Counted from the first letter of the stretch, positions 26,022 through 35,341 are shown. The stretch is 64,000 nt of DNA from JAWLFI01 sp964627995 (GCA_964627995.1 CAZVLN010000005.1:35243-99242), one strand, 5' to 3'. Notes: a model not told the origin generated them from the letters alone. Translations and numbers: made by a program.

Positions 26022-26579
26022 CTAATTATTTTTATTCTTAAAGGGCAATCCCAAATATTTCAACAAAGCATATGCCTCTGCATCAGTTTTGGCGGTAGTA
26101 ACAAATGTTACATCCATTCCCTTGATCTTATTAATCTTATCCATATTCAATTCGGGAAAAATAACATGTTCTGTGATTCCCATATTATAATTACCCCTCC
26201 CATCAAAACTCTTATCGCTTATCCCTCTAAAGTCACGCACACGAGGAAGTGAGACAGTAATAAATCTATCCAAAAATTCATACATCCGAATTTTTCTAAG
26301 AGTTACGCGGGAACCAATTGTCATCCCTTCTCGTAACTTAAAGTTTGATACAGACTTCTTAGCTTTTGTAGGGACAGCCTTTTGACCCGCTATGATCGAC
26401 ATCTCTTCCAATGCATCATCGACGATCTTTTTGTCCTGTGTAACATCACCTAATCCCTGGTTCAAACAAACCTTTGCGATGCGAGGAACTTCCATTAATG
26501 ATTTGTATTTAAACTCTTCCATCAATTTAGGAACAACTTCCTCTCGATATTTCTTCTGTAATCTTGGTGAATAACTCAT
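26022..26579 (-). CDS. rplE: 50S ribosomal protein L5
   Basis: 185 residues. Binds 5S rRNA and contacts P-site tRNA. Marks are PRIAKVCLNQGLGD, AGQKAVPTKAKKSVSNFKLREGM and DFRGISDKSFDGRGNYNMGI. Its start overlaps the rplX stop by one base. Confidence 0.97.
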   Translation of the reverse strand: MSYSPRLQKKYREEVVPKLMEEFKYKSLMEVPRIAKVCLNQGLGDVTQDKKIVDDALEEMSIIAGQKAVPTKAKKSVSNFKLREGMTIGSRVTLRKIRMYEFLDRFITVSLPRVRDFRGISDKSFDGRGNYNMGITEHVIFPELNMDKINKIKGMDVTFVTTAKTDAEAYALLKYLGLPFKNKNN

Positions 26580-26920
26580 TACTTAATAGTTTCTCCTGAC
26601 TTTTTTGAATAACGAACTAACTTGTCCTCCTCATAACGACGCCCTATTCTTGTAGGCTCGCCTGACGAAGGATCAACCAACATCAAATTGGACATGTGTA
26701 TTGGAGCAGGGATTTCTTTGATCCCTCCTTCAGACTCATTCGTAGGTCGCTGATGCTTTTTTACAATATTGATACCCTCAACAATAGCACGGTAGTCTGT
26801 AGGTACAACCTCTAAAATCTCTCCGCGTTCTCCTTTATATGCGCCACTAAGTACAACTACCTGATCGCCTTTTTTAAACTTCAGTTTTCCTTGATGGCTA
26901 TGTGACTTCTTCGTCTTCAT
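26579..26920 (-). CDS. rplX: 50S ribosomal protein L24
   Basis: 113 residues. Early 23S assembly protein with a KOW motif: FKKGDQVVVLSGAYKGERGEIL, then GINIVKKHQRPT. The ending is slightly extended (EEDKLVRYSKKSGETIK). Between rplN and rplE. Confidence 0.96.
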   Translation of the reverse strand: MKTKKSHSHQGKLKFKKGDQVVVLSGAYKGERGEILEVVPTDYRAIVEGINIVKKHQRPTNESEGGIKEIPAPIHMSNLMLVDPSSGEPTRIGRRYEEDKLVRYSKKSGETIK

Positions 26921-26948
26921 TACTTATTACTTTTTACTAAAATCCTAA

Positions 26949-27314
26949 TTAAAGAACTTCCGGGGCTAAAGATACTATTCGCATAAAATCTCTTTCCCTT
27001 AATTCTCGAGCTACAGGACCAAAAATCCGGGTACCTCTTGGTTCATCGGCTGGAGTTAACAATACAACCGCATTGTCATCGAATCTTATAAAAGAGCCGT
27101 CTTTTCTACCTAATTCTTTCCGTGTTCGAACGACCACCGCCCGAGATACAGCACCTTTCTTAATTCCACCAGGTGTAGCATTTTTGACAGATACCACAAT
27201 GATATCCCCAACTGATGCATATCGCTTCCGTGTACCACCTAATACTTTGATACACTGGACGATTTTAGCACCGCTATTATCTGCAACTTTCAATCTTGTT
27301 TCTTGCTGGATCAT
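26949..27314 (-). CDS. rplN: 50S ribosomal protein L14
   Basis: 121 residues. Contacts 16S rRNA in an intersubunit bridge. MIQQETRLKVADNSGAK starts it; VSVKNATPGGIKKG, RFDDNAVVLL and RGTRIFGPVARELR are conserved. Between rpsQ and rplX. Confidence 0.97.
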   Translation of the reverse strand: MIQQETRLKVADNSGAKIVQCIKVLGGTRKRYASVGDIIVVSVKNATPGGIKKGAVSRAVVVRTRKELGRKDGSFIRFDDNAVVLLTPADEPRGTRIFGPVARELRERDFMRIVSLAPEVL

Positions 27315-27339
27315 GACCAGTAATTTATATCTTATTCAA

Positions 27340-27600
27340 TTATTTCGCTCGCTCTAATATCTCAATCAATCGCCATCTCTTTTTAGCACTCAATGGACGA
27401 GTCTCTTCAATTCTAACCGTATCACCGGCATTACAATCGTTACCCGGATCGTGTGCAAAAAACTTTTTTGACTTTTTCATGAACTTACCATAAATAGGAT
27501 GCTTGATCTTTCGCTCAACGAGAACGGTTATCGTTTTTTCCATTTTATCGCTTGCCACAACCCCTATTCGGGATTTTCGTATAGATTTATTTTCCTCCAT
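27340..27600 (-). CDS. rpsQ: 30S ribosomal protein S17
   Basis: 86 residues, an OB-fold 16S rRNA-binding protein. Conserved GVVASDKMEKTITVLVERKIKHPIYGK (split here by position) and the C-terminal GDTVRIEETRPLSAKKRWRL. Follows rpmC by 5 nt. Confidence 0.96.
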   Translation of the reverse strand: MEENKSIRKSRIGVVASDKMEKTITVLVERKIKHPIYGKFMKKSKKFFAHDPGNDCNAGDTVRIEETRPLSAKKRWRLIEILERAK

Positions 27601-27605
27601 GGGTA

Positions 27606-27866
27606 TTATGATTTACGTCTACGATTTCTTATTCTTTCTCTTTTAGCCATTACTGCAGAATCGGCATCGCTTAGCTCGCGATTACGCAACTCTGTTTTCA
27701 TACGCGCAATATCTCTCCTCATCTTCCGAATCCGAATGGGGCTATCTAAACCCTTACTGGCATGATCAAACTTCAATTGAACATACTCTCTTTCAGTAGA
27801 CCGCAATTTTTCCTGAATATCCTCAACGGATAGTTCCTTCAGATCTTGCATAAAATTATTTGGCAT
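27606..27866 (-). CDS. rpmC: 50S ribosomal protein L29
   Basis: 86 residues from the first ATG; ATG six codons in (27851, MQDLKELSVEDI) fits the family start better. L29 is a helical protein near the peptide exit tunnel that helps dock trigger factor and SRP. DIQEKLRSTEREYVQLKF and the RIRKMRRDIARMKTELR helix are typical. A basic C-terminal extension (KRERIRNRRRKS) is longer than in E. coli. Confidence 0.93.
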   Translation of the reverse strand: MPNNFMQDLKELSVEDIQEKLRSTEREYVQLKFDHASKGLDSPIRIRKMRRDIARMKTELRNRELSDADSAVMAKRERIRNRRRKS

Positions 27867-27880
27867 AGCAATATTTTTAC

Positions 27881-28300
27881 TTATCCAGCGTAATCTGGCC
27901 GGACAACAAATTTTGTAATCAATGGCAACTTCTGAGCCGCCAATCTCAATGCTTCCTGAGCAGTTTCGGTATCTACCGCTCCCACCTCGAATAAAATACG
28001 TCCTGGCTTAATTTCAGCAACGTAATGATCTAAAGCACCTTTACCTTTACCCATACGTACCTCCTGAGGCTTCTTCGTAATAGGCTTATCTGGGAAAATA
28101 CGAATCCAAACCTTCCCTTCACGCTTCATATAACGCGTCATAGCGATACGTGCTGATTCTATTTGACGACTTGTTATACGACCTCGACTCATCGCTTTCA
28201 ACCCAAAGGATCCAAATGCCACACGACTACCCTTCTGAGCTAAACCGCGATTTCGACCCTTTTGCTGTTTCCTGTATTTTGTTCTTTTCGGCTGTAACAT
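27881..28300 (-). CDS. rplP: 50S ribosomal protein L16
   Basis: 139 residues. A-site-adjacent 23S rRNA protein. MLQPKRTKYRKQQKGRNRG, FGSFGLKA, IESARIAMTRYMKR, VWIRIFPDKPITKKP and RMGKGKGALDHYVAEIKPG are all family signatures. It is preceded by a 68-nt gap holding a perfect -7 box, unusual within this tight operon. Confidence 0.97.
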   Translation of the reverse strand: MLQPKRTKYRKQQKGRNRGLAQKGSRVAFGSFGLKAMSRGRITSRQIESARIAMTRYMKREGKVWIRIFPDKPITKKPQEVRMGKGKGALDHYVAEIKPGRILFEVGAVDTETAQEALRLAAQKLPLITKFVVRPDYAG

Positions 28301-28343
28301 GACTCTTTTTCTTTAAACTTCATCTGCTTTTTCAAAAGCGTGG

Positions 28344-28351
28344 CAAAGATA
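28344..28351 (-). promoter_or_regulatory. Candidate internal promoter (-7 box) between rpsC and rplP
   Basis: TATCTTTG on the minus strand, identical to the rpsL promoter -7 box, lies in the 68-nt rpsC-rplP gap, 43 nt before the rplP ATG. No -33 TTTG is seen at 19 nt. A short inverted repeat GCTTTTtgAAAAGC-like sequence follows it. Confidence 0.4.
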
Positions 28352-28368
28352 GATAAATTAATGGGTTC

Positions 28369-29073
28369 TTACCGTCTTCTAGACTTTCTTTTTCCTCTTT
28401 TATCTCGATTTCCCTTAGCAATACCTATGTGAGGTGATAAATCACGCTTACCTAGTACTTCACCTTTGCAAATCCAGACTTTTACACCAATTTTACCATA
28501 TACTGTATTGGACTCAACTAGCGCATAATCAATATCAGCTCTGAAGGTATGCAATGGCGTACGCCCCTGCTTGAATTCCTCCGTTCGCGCCATATCGGCT
28601 CCATTCAATCTACCAGCAATACGGATTTTTATCCCCTCCGCTCCTGCTCGCATAGTGCTCTGAATAGCCATTTTTGTAGCTCGTCTAAAGTTAATTCGGG
28701 CTTCAAGTTGGCGAGCGACAGTTTCCGCAACAATATATGCATCAAGCTCGGGCTTTCGGATTTCAACAATATTAATTTGGACATCCTTTCCGGTAAGCTT
28801 TTTCAACTCTTCCTTAATCAAATCAACTTCAGATCCCCCCTTACCGATAATTATACCGGGACGAGAGGTATGTATAGTAATGGTAATACGTTTTAATGTA
28901 CGCTCAATTATGATAGTTGCAACACCACCTTTTTGAACACGAGCACGCAAATACGTCCTTATTTTGTGATCTTCCACCACTTTATCTGCGTAATCTTTCC
29001 CGCCGTACCAATTGGAATCCCAACCTTTGATGATTCCTAATCTATTACCTATTGGATTTGTTTTTTGCCCCAT
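28369..29073 (-). CDS. rpsC: 30S ribosomal protein S3
   Basis: 234 residues. Forms the mRNA entry pore and has helicase activity with S4 and S5. MGQKTNPIGNRLGIIKGWDS, the KH motif RPGIIIGKGGSEVD, and the C-terminal RADIDYALVESNTVYGKIGVKVWI are conserved; the end is a basic tail. Between rplV and rplP. Confidence 0.97.
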   Translation of the reverse strand: MGQKTNPIGNRLGIIKGWDSNWYGGKDYADKVVEDHKIRTYLRARVQKGGVATIIIERTLKRITITIHTSRPGIIIGKGGSEVDLIKEELKKLTGKDVQINIVEIRKPELDAYIVAETVARQLEARINFRRATKMAIQSTMRAGAEGIKIRIAGRLNGADMARTEEFKQGRTPLHTFRADIDYALVESNTVYGKIGVKVWICKGEVLGKRDLSPHIGIAKGNRDKRGKRKSRRR

Positions 29074-29088
29074 TATCTACTTATTTAT

Positions 29089-29484
29089 CTATTCCTCTTC
29101 TGATTCAACTCCTACAGGAATTGTATTTTCTAATTTCAATGTAACATGACACATTCTCTTACGAATTCGATGCGCACGACCGTGAGGAGCCGGGCGAAAA
29201 CGTTTCAACATGCCAGCTTCTCCGACTTGAATTTCTCGAACTACAAGATCGTAATCATCAGCACTCTCCATCATATCAAATTTGTTTTCCCAATTTGATA
29301 TGGCAGAAAGCAAAAGCTTTTCTAACCACTTTGATGCTTCCTTATTCGTATATCGAAGTGTGCTCAATGCCTGATCCACCGGATTAGCATTAGAACTACT
29401 ACCTTTACCGCGAACAAGATCGGCCACTAACCGCATTTTTCGAGCGGACATCGGACAATTTCTTAATTTTGCAACTGCTTCCAT
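29089..29484 (-). CDS. rplV: 50S ribosomal protein L22
   Basis: 131 residues. Lines the peptide exit tunnel. LRNCPMSARKMRLVADLVRGK at the start and RFRPAPHGRAHRIRKRMCHVTL near the end are the family marks; the beta-hairpin tip region lies between. An acidic tail (GVESEEE) is appended. Confidence 0.97.
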   Translation of the reverse strand: MEAVAKLRNCPMSARKMRLVADLVRGKGSSSNANPVDQALSTLRYTNKEASKWLEKLLLSAISNWENKFDMMESADDYDLVVREIQVGEAGMLKRFRPAPHGRAHRIRKRMCHVTLKLENTIPVGVESEEE

Positions 29485-29517
29485 TATATAATTTGGATTT
29501 ACAATGTTCTTAATGAA

Positions 29518-29784
29518 TTATTTCCGGTTACCGGAATGACCTTTAAAACTTCGCGTTGGCGCAAATTCACCTAACTTATGTCCTACCATATTCTCTGTAA
29601 GAAAAATAGGAACAAATGTTTTACCATTATGCACGCCTACGGTCAAACCTACCATATCGGGAATAATCATAGATGCACGAGAATACGTCTTTATAACGGA
29701 TTTCTTTTTCGTGCTTTGCGCTTTTTGAACCTTAGTTAACAGTTTATGATAAATATAAGGTCCCTTTTTTATTGATCGTGCCAT
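29518..29784 (-). CDS. rpsS: 30S ribosomal protein S19
   Basis: 88 residues. Head protein that pairs with S13. MARSIKKGPYIYHKLL, YSRASMIIPDMVGLTVGVHNGK, and VGHKLGEFAPTRSFKGH are conserved. Located between rplB and rplV. Confidence 0.97.
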   Translation of the reverse strand: MARSIKKGPYIYHKLLTKVQKAQSTKKKSVIKTYSRASMIIPDMVGLTVGVHNGKTFVPIFLTENMVGHKLGEFAPTRSFKGHSGNRK

Positions 29785-29808
29785 TTCGCTTATTTAGAAA
29801 TACTTAAA

Positions 29809-30645
29809 TTACTTTCTCTTACGCTTACGTTCTGTAATAATCATTTTCGTAGAATACTTCTTAGGCTTCCGAGTTTTAAAGCCTTTTGCTTTTACGCTAG
29901 TTCTTGACCTAGGATGACCTCCTGAAGCTCTACCTTCACCACCACCCATGGGGTGATCAACAGGGTTCATCGCAACACCTCTAGTTCTTGGTCTAACACC
30001 TTTCCAGCGATTCCGTCCAGCTTTTGCTAAAACTTCTTGGTTATGATCCGGATTGCTTACGCGTCCCATAGTTGCCATACAAGTTTTAAGAATTCTGCGA
30101 ACCTCCCCGCTTGGTAGTTTTACAATGGCGTATTTACCCTCTACACCTACAAGCTGAGACCCTGTTCCAGCTCCTCTAGATAGCTGAGCTCCGGCACCAG
30201 GTCTCATCTCAATACAATGTATCATAGACCCAACTGGAATTTCAGCCATAGGCATAGCATTGCCAATATTAAAAGGTGAATTTGGTCCGGCTAAAATCTC
30301 ATCTCCTACTTGCAATTTATCGGGAGCAATTATATAACGCTTTTCACCATCTTTATAGGCAATAAGAGCTATATAAGCTGACCTATTTGGATCGTACTCA
30401 ATAGATTTAACTATTCCAGGTATACCAAATTTATTGCGCTTGAAATCAATTACTCGATATCGTTTCTTATGTCCTCCACCGCGGTATCGAACTGTCATTC
30501 GACCTTGATTGTTACGACCGGCCTTCTGATGCTTTTTGCTCAAAAGCGACTTTTCCGGCTTATTGCTAGTCGTAAGACTTTCATGCCTATTGCTCAATCG
30601 AAATCGAGTTCCAGGTGTCGTAGGATTATATTTTTTAACTGGCAT
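29809..30645 (-). CDS. rplB: 50S ribosomal protein L2
   Basis: 278 residues from ATG at 30645 (MPVKKYNPTTPGTRF), the family start; a longer in-frame reading from 30705 overlaps the rplW stop and is not supported. L2 is needed for subunit joining and peptidyl transfer. GRMTVRYRGGGHKKRYRVID, GAGTGSQLVG and the highly conserved RGVAMNPVDHPMGGGEGRA are present. Confidence 0.97.
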   Translation of the reverse strand: MPVKKYNPTTPGTRFRLSNRHESLTTSNKPEKSLLSKKHQKAGRNNQGRMTVRYRGGGHKKRYRVIDFKRNKFGIPGIVKSIEYDPNRSAYIALIAYKDGEKRYIIAPDKLQVGDEILAGPNSPFNIGNAMPMAEIPVGSMIHCIEMRPGAGAQLSRGAGTGSQLVGVEGKYAIVKLPSGEVRRILKTCMATMGRVSNPDHNQEVLAKAGRNRWKGVRPRTRGVAMNPVDHPMGGGEGRASGGHPRSRTSVKAKGFKTRKPKKYSTKMIITERKRKRK

Positions 30646-30667
30646 AACTTTTAGTTTTTTACCTATC

Positions 30668-30964
30668 TTAAATTTCGCCGTAATAATCAATGAAGTCGCC
30701 TTCACTCACAGTGATCACAGCTTTCTTGTATGCAGGTTTTCCTCCCATTACATGACCAGCCTTAGTTGCCTTCAACTTCTTTTTAGCCGGAATAATGTTA
30801 GTATTAACATGCTTTACAGACACATCGTACATGTCTTGAATTGCATTCTTTATTTGCACTTTATCAGCTCTCTTATCAACGATAAAAGTGTACTTATTCT
30901 CTTTTTCAGCTAACATTTCACTCTTTTCAGTTATTGCTGGCCGCACTAATACTTGAAAAACCAT
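30668..30964 (-). CDS. rplW: 50S ribosomal protein L23
   Basis: 98 residues. Exit-tunnel rim protein and docking site for trigger factor. LVRPAITEKSEMLAEKENKYTF, KNAIQDMYDVSVKHVNT and the KKLKATKAGHVMGGKPAYKKA loop are typical. Between rplD and rplB. Confidence 0.96.
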   Translation of the reverse strand: MVFQVLVRPAITEKSEMLAEKENKYTFIVDKRADKVQIKNAIQDMYDVSVKHVNTNIIPAKKKLKATKAGHVMGGKPAYKKAVITVSEGDFIDYYGEI

Positions 30965-30975
30965 AATTCTTTCGT

Positions 30976-31602
30976 TTAAGATAAAAGTGTGTTCAATTTC
31001 TCTCCTGCTGATTCTGTCATAAGAATCTTATTTGCTTGCATGAGATCAAAAATATTTACAGAGTCTACTGTTTTAGCATTCACATTGGGCATGTTTCGAG
31101 CAGACAAAAATACTGATCTTTCATTCTCACCTGAAACAAATAACACTTTTTCACTTTGAAGTCCTAATGACTTTAAAATGCCTCTAAATTCTTTTGTCTT
31201 AGGCACATCAAATGAGAAGTCTTCCATAAATAAAATATGCCCATTAGAAAGCCTGTCTGACAATACAGACGTACGAGCCAATCGGCTTACTTTCTTATTA
31301 ACACGCTTCCTGTGAGATCTTGGTCTGGGACCAAAAATACGTCCCCCACCTCTAAAAATAGGGTTTTTAATATCTCCTGCACGGGCCGTACCCGTACCTT
31401 TTTGCTTCTTAATTTTACGAGTCGAGCCCTTTACGGCATTACGCTCTTTTGTTGAATGTGTACCTTGCTGCTGTGCACTTTGATATGCCTTAACTGCAAG
31501 ATATACAGCATGCTCATTAGCTTTAACATCGAAGACGTCTTCTGAGAGTTCGATTGATCGACCTGTAGACTTTCCTCCTATATCTAATATATCAGCTTTC
31601 AT
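30976..31602 (-). CDS. rplD: 50S ribosomal protein L4
   Basis: 208 residues. Tunnel constriction protein, and in enterobacteria the autoregulator of this operon. KGSTRKIKKQKGTGTARAGD, IFRGGGRIFGPRPRSHRKRVN and KILMTESAGEKLNTLL match the family. It follows rplC by 6 nt. Confidence 0.96.
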   Translation of the reverse strand: MKADILDIGGKSTGRSIELSEDVFDVKANEHAVYLAVKAYQSAQQQGTHSTKERNAVKGSTRKIKKQKGTGTARAGDIKNPIFRGGGRIFGPRPRSHRKRVNKKVSRLARTSVLSDRLSNGHILFMEDFSFDVPKTKEFRGILKSLGLQSEKVLFVSGENERSVFLSARNMPNVNAKTVDSVNIFDLMQANKILMTESAGEKLNTLLS

Positions 31603-31608
31603 TGTCTA

Positions 31609-32229
31609 TTACTTTTCTATAATTACAATACCACCCTTATGTCCAGGAATCGCGCCCTTTACCAGGATTAAATTTTTATCAGAAAAAATCTTGACCACTT
31701 CTAAGTTCTTAACCTTAACACGCTTACCACCCATGCGGCCACCCATCTTCATTCCTTTCATTACTTTGGCCGGATAGGAGGCTGCACCAATTGAACCCGG
31801 CGCTCGCCCACGGTTATGCTGACCGTGTGTTTGATCTCCAACACCGCGGAATCCGTGCCGTTTCACAACACCCTGAAAACCTTTACCTTTGGAAGTCCCA
31901 ATAGCAGAAACAGAATCGCCTTCCTCAAAAACTTCACCAATCTGGATAGTGTCACCAAGTTTTTTATCAATAAAGAAGTTCCTGAACTCAAAAACATCAC
32001 GCTTCGGTTCTACTGAAGCTTTCTTGAAATGGCCAAGCATAGCCTTGGAGGTATGCTTTTCTTTCTTGTCATGAACAGCGAGCTGAAGGGCATTATACCC
32101 TTCCTCGTCTTCTGTTTTGACAGAAGTCACAACATTTGGCTCAACTTCAATTACTGTGCAAGCCAAATTTTGCCCTGCCTCTGTAAAAACAGAGGTCATT
32201 CCTATTTTCTTACCGATTAATCCGTCCAC
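31609..32229 (-). CDS. rplC: 50S ribosomal protein L3
   Basis: 206 residues. Early assembly protein near the peptidyl-transferase centre. The start is GTG at 32229 (MDGLIGKKIGMTSVF), as no suitable ATG exists. FQGVVKRHGFRGVGDQTHGQ and the GKRMGGRMG-like loop RMGGKRVKVKNLEVV are conserved. A 99-nt spacer without a gene separates it from rpsJ. Confidence 0.96.
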   Translation of the reverse strand: MDGLIGKKIGMTSVFTEAGQNLACTVIEVEPNVVTSVKTEDEEGYNALQLAVHDKKEKHTSKAMLGHFKKASVEPKRDVFEFRNFFIDKKLGDTIQIGEVFEEGDSVSAIGTSKGKGFQGVVKRHGFRGVGDQTHGQHNRGRAPGSIGAASYPAKVMKGMKMGGRMGGKRVKVKNLEVVKIFSDKNLILVKGAIPGHKGGIVIIEK

Positions 32230-32328
32230 GGTTTTATCTTTTCATTTTGACAAAAACATGCATTCAGGCTTAAACCTAAATCCACATGAAATAAAATATC
32301 TCTTATAACATAGTTAGCGCCAGGCTTA

Positions 32329-32637
32329 CTACGTTAATTTCACTTGAATATCAACTCCAGAAGGCAGCTCTAACTTAGATAAAGCATCTACTGTTTTCTG
32401 TGTTGGTGTATATATTTCTATCAAGCGCTTGTGCGTCCGTAATTGGAACTGCTCACGAGATTTCTTATTCACATGCGGGGACCGCAAGACGGTGAATATT
32501 TCTTTCTCAGTGGGCAGCGGAATCGGACCGGTGACTACAGCACCGCTTGTACGCACTGTCTTTACGATTTTCTCGGTTGATTTATCAACCAAGTTGTGAT
32601 CGTAAGAGCGCAATTTGATTCTAATTTTTTGATTCAT
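32329..32637 (-). CDS. rpsJ: 30S ribosomal protein S10
   Basis: 102 residues. Head protein, also NusE in antitermination. MNQKIRIKLRSYDHNLVDKS, TGPIPLPTEKEIFTVLRSPHV, KKSREQFQLRTHKRLIEI and LPSGVDIQVKL are conserved. Directly after fusA, joining the str and S10 blocks as usual in Bacteroidota. Confidence 0.97.
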   Translation of the reverse strand: MNQKIRIKLRSYDHNLVDKSTEKIVKTVRTSGAVVTGPIPLPTEKEIFTVLRSPHVNKKSREQFQLRTHKRLIEIYTPTQKTVDALSKLELPSGVDIQVKLT

Positions 32638-32665
32638 GACCCAGTTCTAAAAGTTGTTTGCTAAT

Positions 32666-34801
32666 TTATACGTTAATTTCGCCCTTGGCTTTCTCGATGA
32701 TTTCCTTTGAAACCCCAGATGGCGCAGGTTCAAAGTGACTAAACTCCATAGATGATGTTGCACGGCCTGAAGTTATAGTACGCAAATGCGTTACATAACC
32801 AAACATTTCACTTAGTGGGATATCTGCTCGTATAACTACACCAGCACCTTTGGAAGTCTGACCTTTAACCAAACCACGTCGGCGGTTTAGATCACCAATC
32901 ACACCTCCTGTGTATTCTTCCGGAGAAGTAACTTCGAGCTTCATGATGGGCTCAAGAATTACCGGCTTTGCTAGCTTTGAAGCAGCTCTAAACCCTTCTT
33001 TCGCACACAATTCAAAGGCAATTGGCTTTGAATCTACAGGGTGAGTTGATCCATCATATACACGCACCTTCATATTATCAATTGAATAACCAGCAAGTAC
33101 GCCATTATCCATCATCTCATTAAATCCTTTTTCGACAGCAGGCAACAATTCGCGTGGAATAGAACCTCCTTTGATATCGTTCACGAACTGAAGTCGTTTT
33201 TTGCCAGATGTATACTCCTCACTTTCCAAAAACTCATCATCAACTGGTCCTAATTCAAACGACATATCAGCAAAAAGTCCTGAACCACCACTCTGCTTCT
33301 TCAAGCGCTCTCTATGGTCAACAGTTTTCGTTAATGCCTCTTTGTAAGTAACCTGTGGCTCGCCTTGATTTACCTCAATTTTGAATTCTCGTCTCAATCG
33401 ATCAACAATAATCTCAAGGTGAAGCTCACCCATACCGCTAATAACAGTCTGGTTGGTATCCTCATCAAAATGAACCTGGAACGTTGGATCCTCCTCTGCT
33501 AGTTTACCTAAAGCCATACCCAGTTTCTCAAGATCTTTTTGAGTTTTAGGCTCAATGGCTAATCCAATAACAGGCTCAGGGAACACCATACTTTCTAAAA
33601 CAATAGGTGCATCTTCTGCACACAATGTATCTCCTGTTTTAATATCTTTAAAACCTACCGCAGCAGCAATGTCACCAGCCTCAACTCTATCTACAGCTTT
33701 TTGCTCTTTAGAATGCATTTCATAAATTCTACTGATCCGCTCTTTCTTGCCGGATCTTGAATTATGAATATAACTTCCTGCTTCTAATTCGCCTGAATAT
33801 ACTCTAAAGAATGCCAATCGCCCTACATAAGGATCAGTAGCAATTTTGAAAGCAAGAGCAGCAAATGGCTCATTAACATCTGGCTTTCTAGAAATCTCTT
33901 CTTCAGTGTCAGGGTGAATACCTGTCACCGCCTCAACATCAACCGGACTAGGCAAAAAGGCACAAACGGCATCTAAAACGGCCTGTACACCCTTATTCTT
34001 AAATGCTGATCCACACATCATGGGGACAAACTTATGATCCAAAACAGCTGAACGCACAGCTTCTATCATTTCTTCCTCCGTAATGAGATTCGGATCTTCA
34101 AAGAATTTCTCCATTAAGCTATCGTCATACTCAGCCACTTCTTCTAACAGCTTTTCTCTATGCTCTGCAACCAATCCAGTCAGTTCTTCGGGCACCGCAA
34201 TCCGCTCGTAAGTCATGCCAAAGTCCTCCTCATTCCACACTAAGGCCTCGCCAGTTATCAAGTCAACTACTCCTTTGAAATCGTCTTCTGCACCAATAGG
34301 TACCTGAAGGGCAACTGCTTTAGAACCAAGCATCTCTTCAACCTGACGACAAACCATAAAAAAATCAGCTCCCTGCCGATCCATTTTATTCACAAAACCA
34401 ATTCTTGGCACCTTATAATTGTCCGCTAATCTCCAGTTTGTCTCAGACTGAGGCTCAACACCATCAACCGCACTGAATAAAAATACAAGACCATCAAGAA
34501 CACGTAAAGATCGATTTACCTCAACTGTAAAGTCAACGTGGCCCGGCGTATCAATAATATTAACTGTATAGTCATGATCCTTCCAGGGCCATTTTGTTTT
34601 AGTAGCCGCTGATGTAATGGTAATACCACGCTCCTGCTCTTGCTCCATCCAATCCATGGTGGCCGCACCATCATGAACTTCTCCTATTTTATGACTGATT
34701 CCAGTATAAAACAAAACGCGCTCGGTGGTCGTGGTTTTACCCGCATCAATATGCGCCGCAATACCTATATTTCTCGTAAATTTTAAATCCTTATTTGCCA
34801 T
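32666..34801 (-). CDS. fusA: Elongation factor G
   Basis: 711 residues, full length. GTPase that drives translocation. G1 GIAAHIDAGKTTTTERVLFY, switch I RGITITSAATKTKW, G3 DTPGHVDFTVEV, G4 NKMDRQGADF and G5 CGSAFKNKGVQ are present, followed by domains II-V (ending EFSHFEPAPSGVSKEIIEKAKG). The gene lies between rpsG and rpsJ; tuf is not in this operon. Confidence 0.97.
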   Translation of the reverse strand: MANKDLKFTRNIGIAAHIDAGKTTTTERVLFYTGISHKIGEVHDGAATMDWMEQEQERGITITSAATKTKWPWKDHDYTVNIIDTPGHVDFTVEVNRSLRVLDGLVFLFSAVDGVEPQSETNWRLADNYKVPRIGFVNKMDRQGADFFMVCRQVEEMLGSKAVALQVPIGAEDDFKGVVDLITGEALVWNEEDFGMTYERIAVPEELTGLVAEHREKLLEEVAEYDDSLMEKFFEDPNLITEEEMIEAVRSAVLDHKFVPMMCGSAFKNKGVQAVLDAVCAFLPSPVDVEAVTGIHPDTEEEISRKPDVNEPFAALAFKIATDPYVGRLAFFRVYSGELEAGSYIHNSRSGKKERISRIYEMHSKEQKAVDRVEAGDIAAAVGFKDIKTGDTLCAEDAPIVLESMVFPEPVIGLAIEPKTQKDLEKLGMALGKLAEEDPTFQVHFDEDTNQTVISGMGELHLEIIVDRLRREFKIEVNQGEPQVTYKEALTKTVDHRERLKKQSGGSGLFADMSFELGPVDDEFLESEEYTSGKKRLQFVNDIKGGSIPRELLPAVEKGFNEMMDNGVLAGYSIDNMKVRVYDGSTHPVDSKPIAFELCAKEGFRAASKLAKPVILEPIMKLEVTSPEEYTGGVIGDLNRRRGLVKGQTSKGAGVVIRADIPLSEMFGYVTHLRTITSGRATSSMEFSHFEPAPSGVSKEIIEKAKGEINV

Positions 34802-34849
34802 GTCTTGAAATTGTCTCTTTCTGTATATTTGTTATTAGCCTGTATGTAA

Positions 34850-35317
34850 TTAGACTCTGAAATGTGCAAATGCACGGTTTGACTCAGCCATTCTGTGCGT
34901 TTCTTCTTTTCGCTTAACCGCAGCTCCTTCGCCTTTAGAAGCAGCAATCAATTCTGCAGCCATTTTTTCAGCTATCCCTTTACCACTTCGCTCACGTGAA
35001 AAACGGATTAACCATTTCATTCCAATTGACATCTTACGTGCCGCGGGAATTTCTGTGGGAATTTGAAAAGTAGCTCCTCCAATTCTGCGGGAACGAACCT
35101 CAACCTGAGGCATCGCATTGTTGATCGCTTTTTTCCAAACCTCATACGGATCCTCTTCCGTACGTTCTTTTATAATATCCATTGAATCGTAAAAACACTT
35201 AAACGCTGTCGACTTTTTGCCGGAAAGCATCATATTGTTTACAAATTGCATAACTAACGGATCCGAAAAACGAGGATCGGGCTGAATGGCTCTTATTTTT
35301 GGTCTTCTCTTTCTCAT
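34850..35317 (-). CDS. rpsG: 30S ribosomal protein S7
   Basis: 155 residues. Nucleates 16S 3'-domain assembly. MRKRRPKIRAIQPDPRF, FVNNMMLSGKKSTAF, PQVEVRSRRIGGATFQIPTE and KKEETHRMAESNRAFAHFR are family signatures. It lies 24 nt downstream of rpsL. Confidence 0.97.
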   Translation of the reverse strand: MRKRRPKIRAIQPDPRFSDPLVMQFVNNMMLSGKKSTAFKCFYDSMDIIKERTEEDPYEVWKKAINNAMPQVEVRSRRIGGATFQIPTEIPAARKMSIGMKWLIRFSRERSGKGIAEKMAAELIAASKGEGAAVKRKEETHRMAESNRAFAHFRV

Positions 35318-35341
35318 CGACTATAATTATTACGCTTCAAT

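Noticed and set aside
30646..30705. N-terminal extension of rplB
   Set aside because: It overlaps the rplW stop, and L2 proteins begin at MPVKKYNP.
32230..32328. Possible small gene or tRNA in the rpsJ-rplC gap
   Set aside because: No reading frame, cloverleaf or strong hairpin can be drawn; left as an operon spacer.
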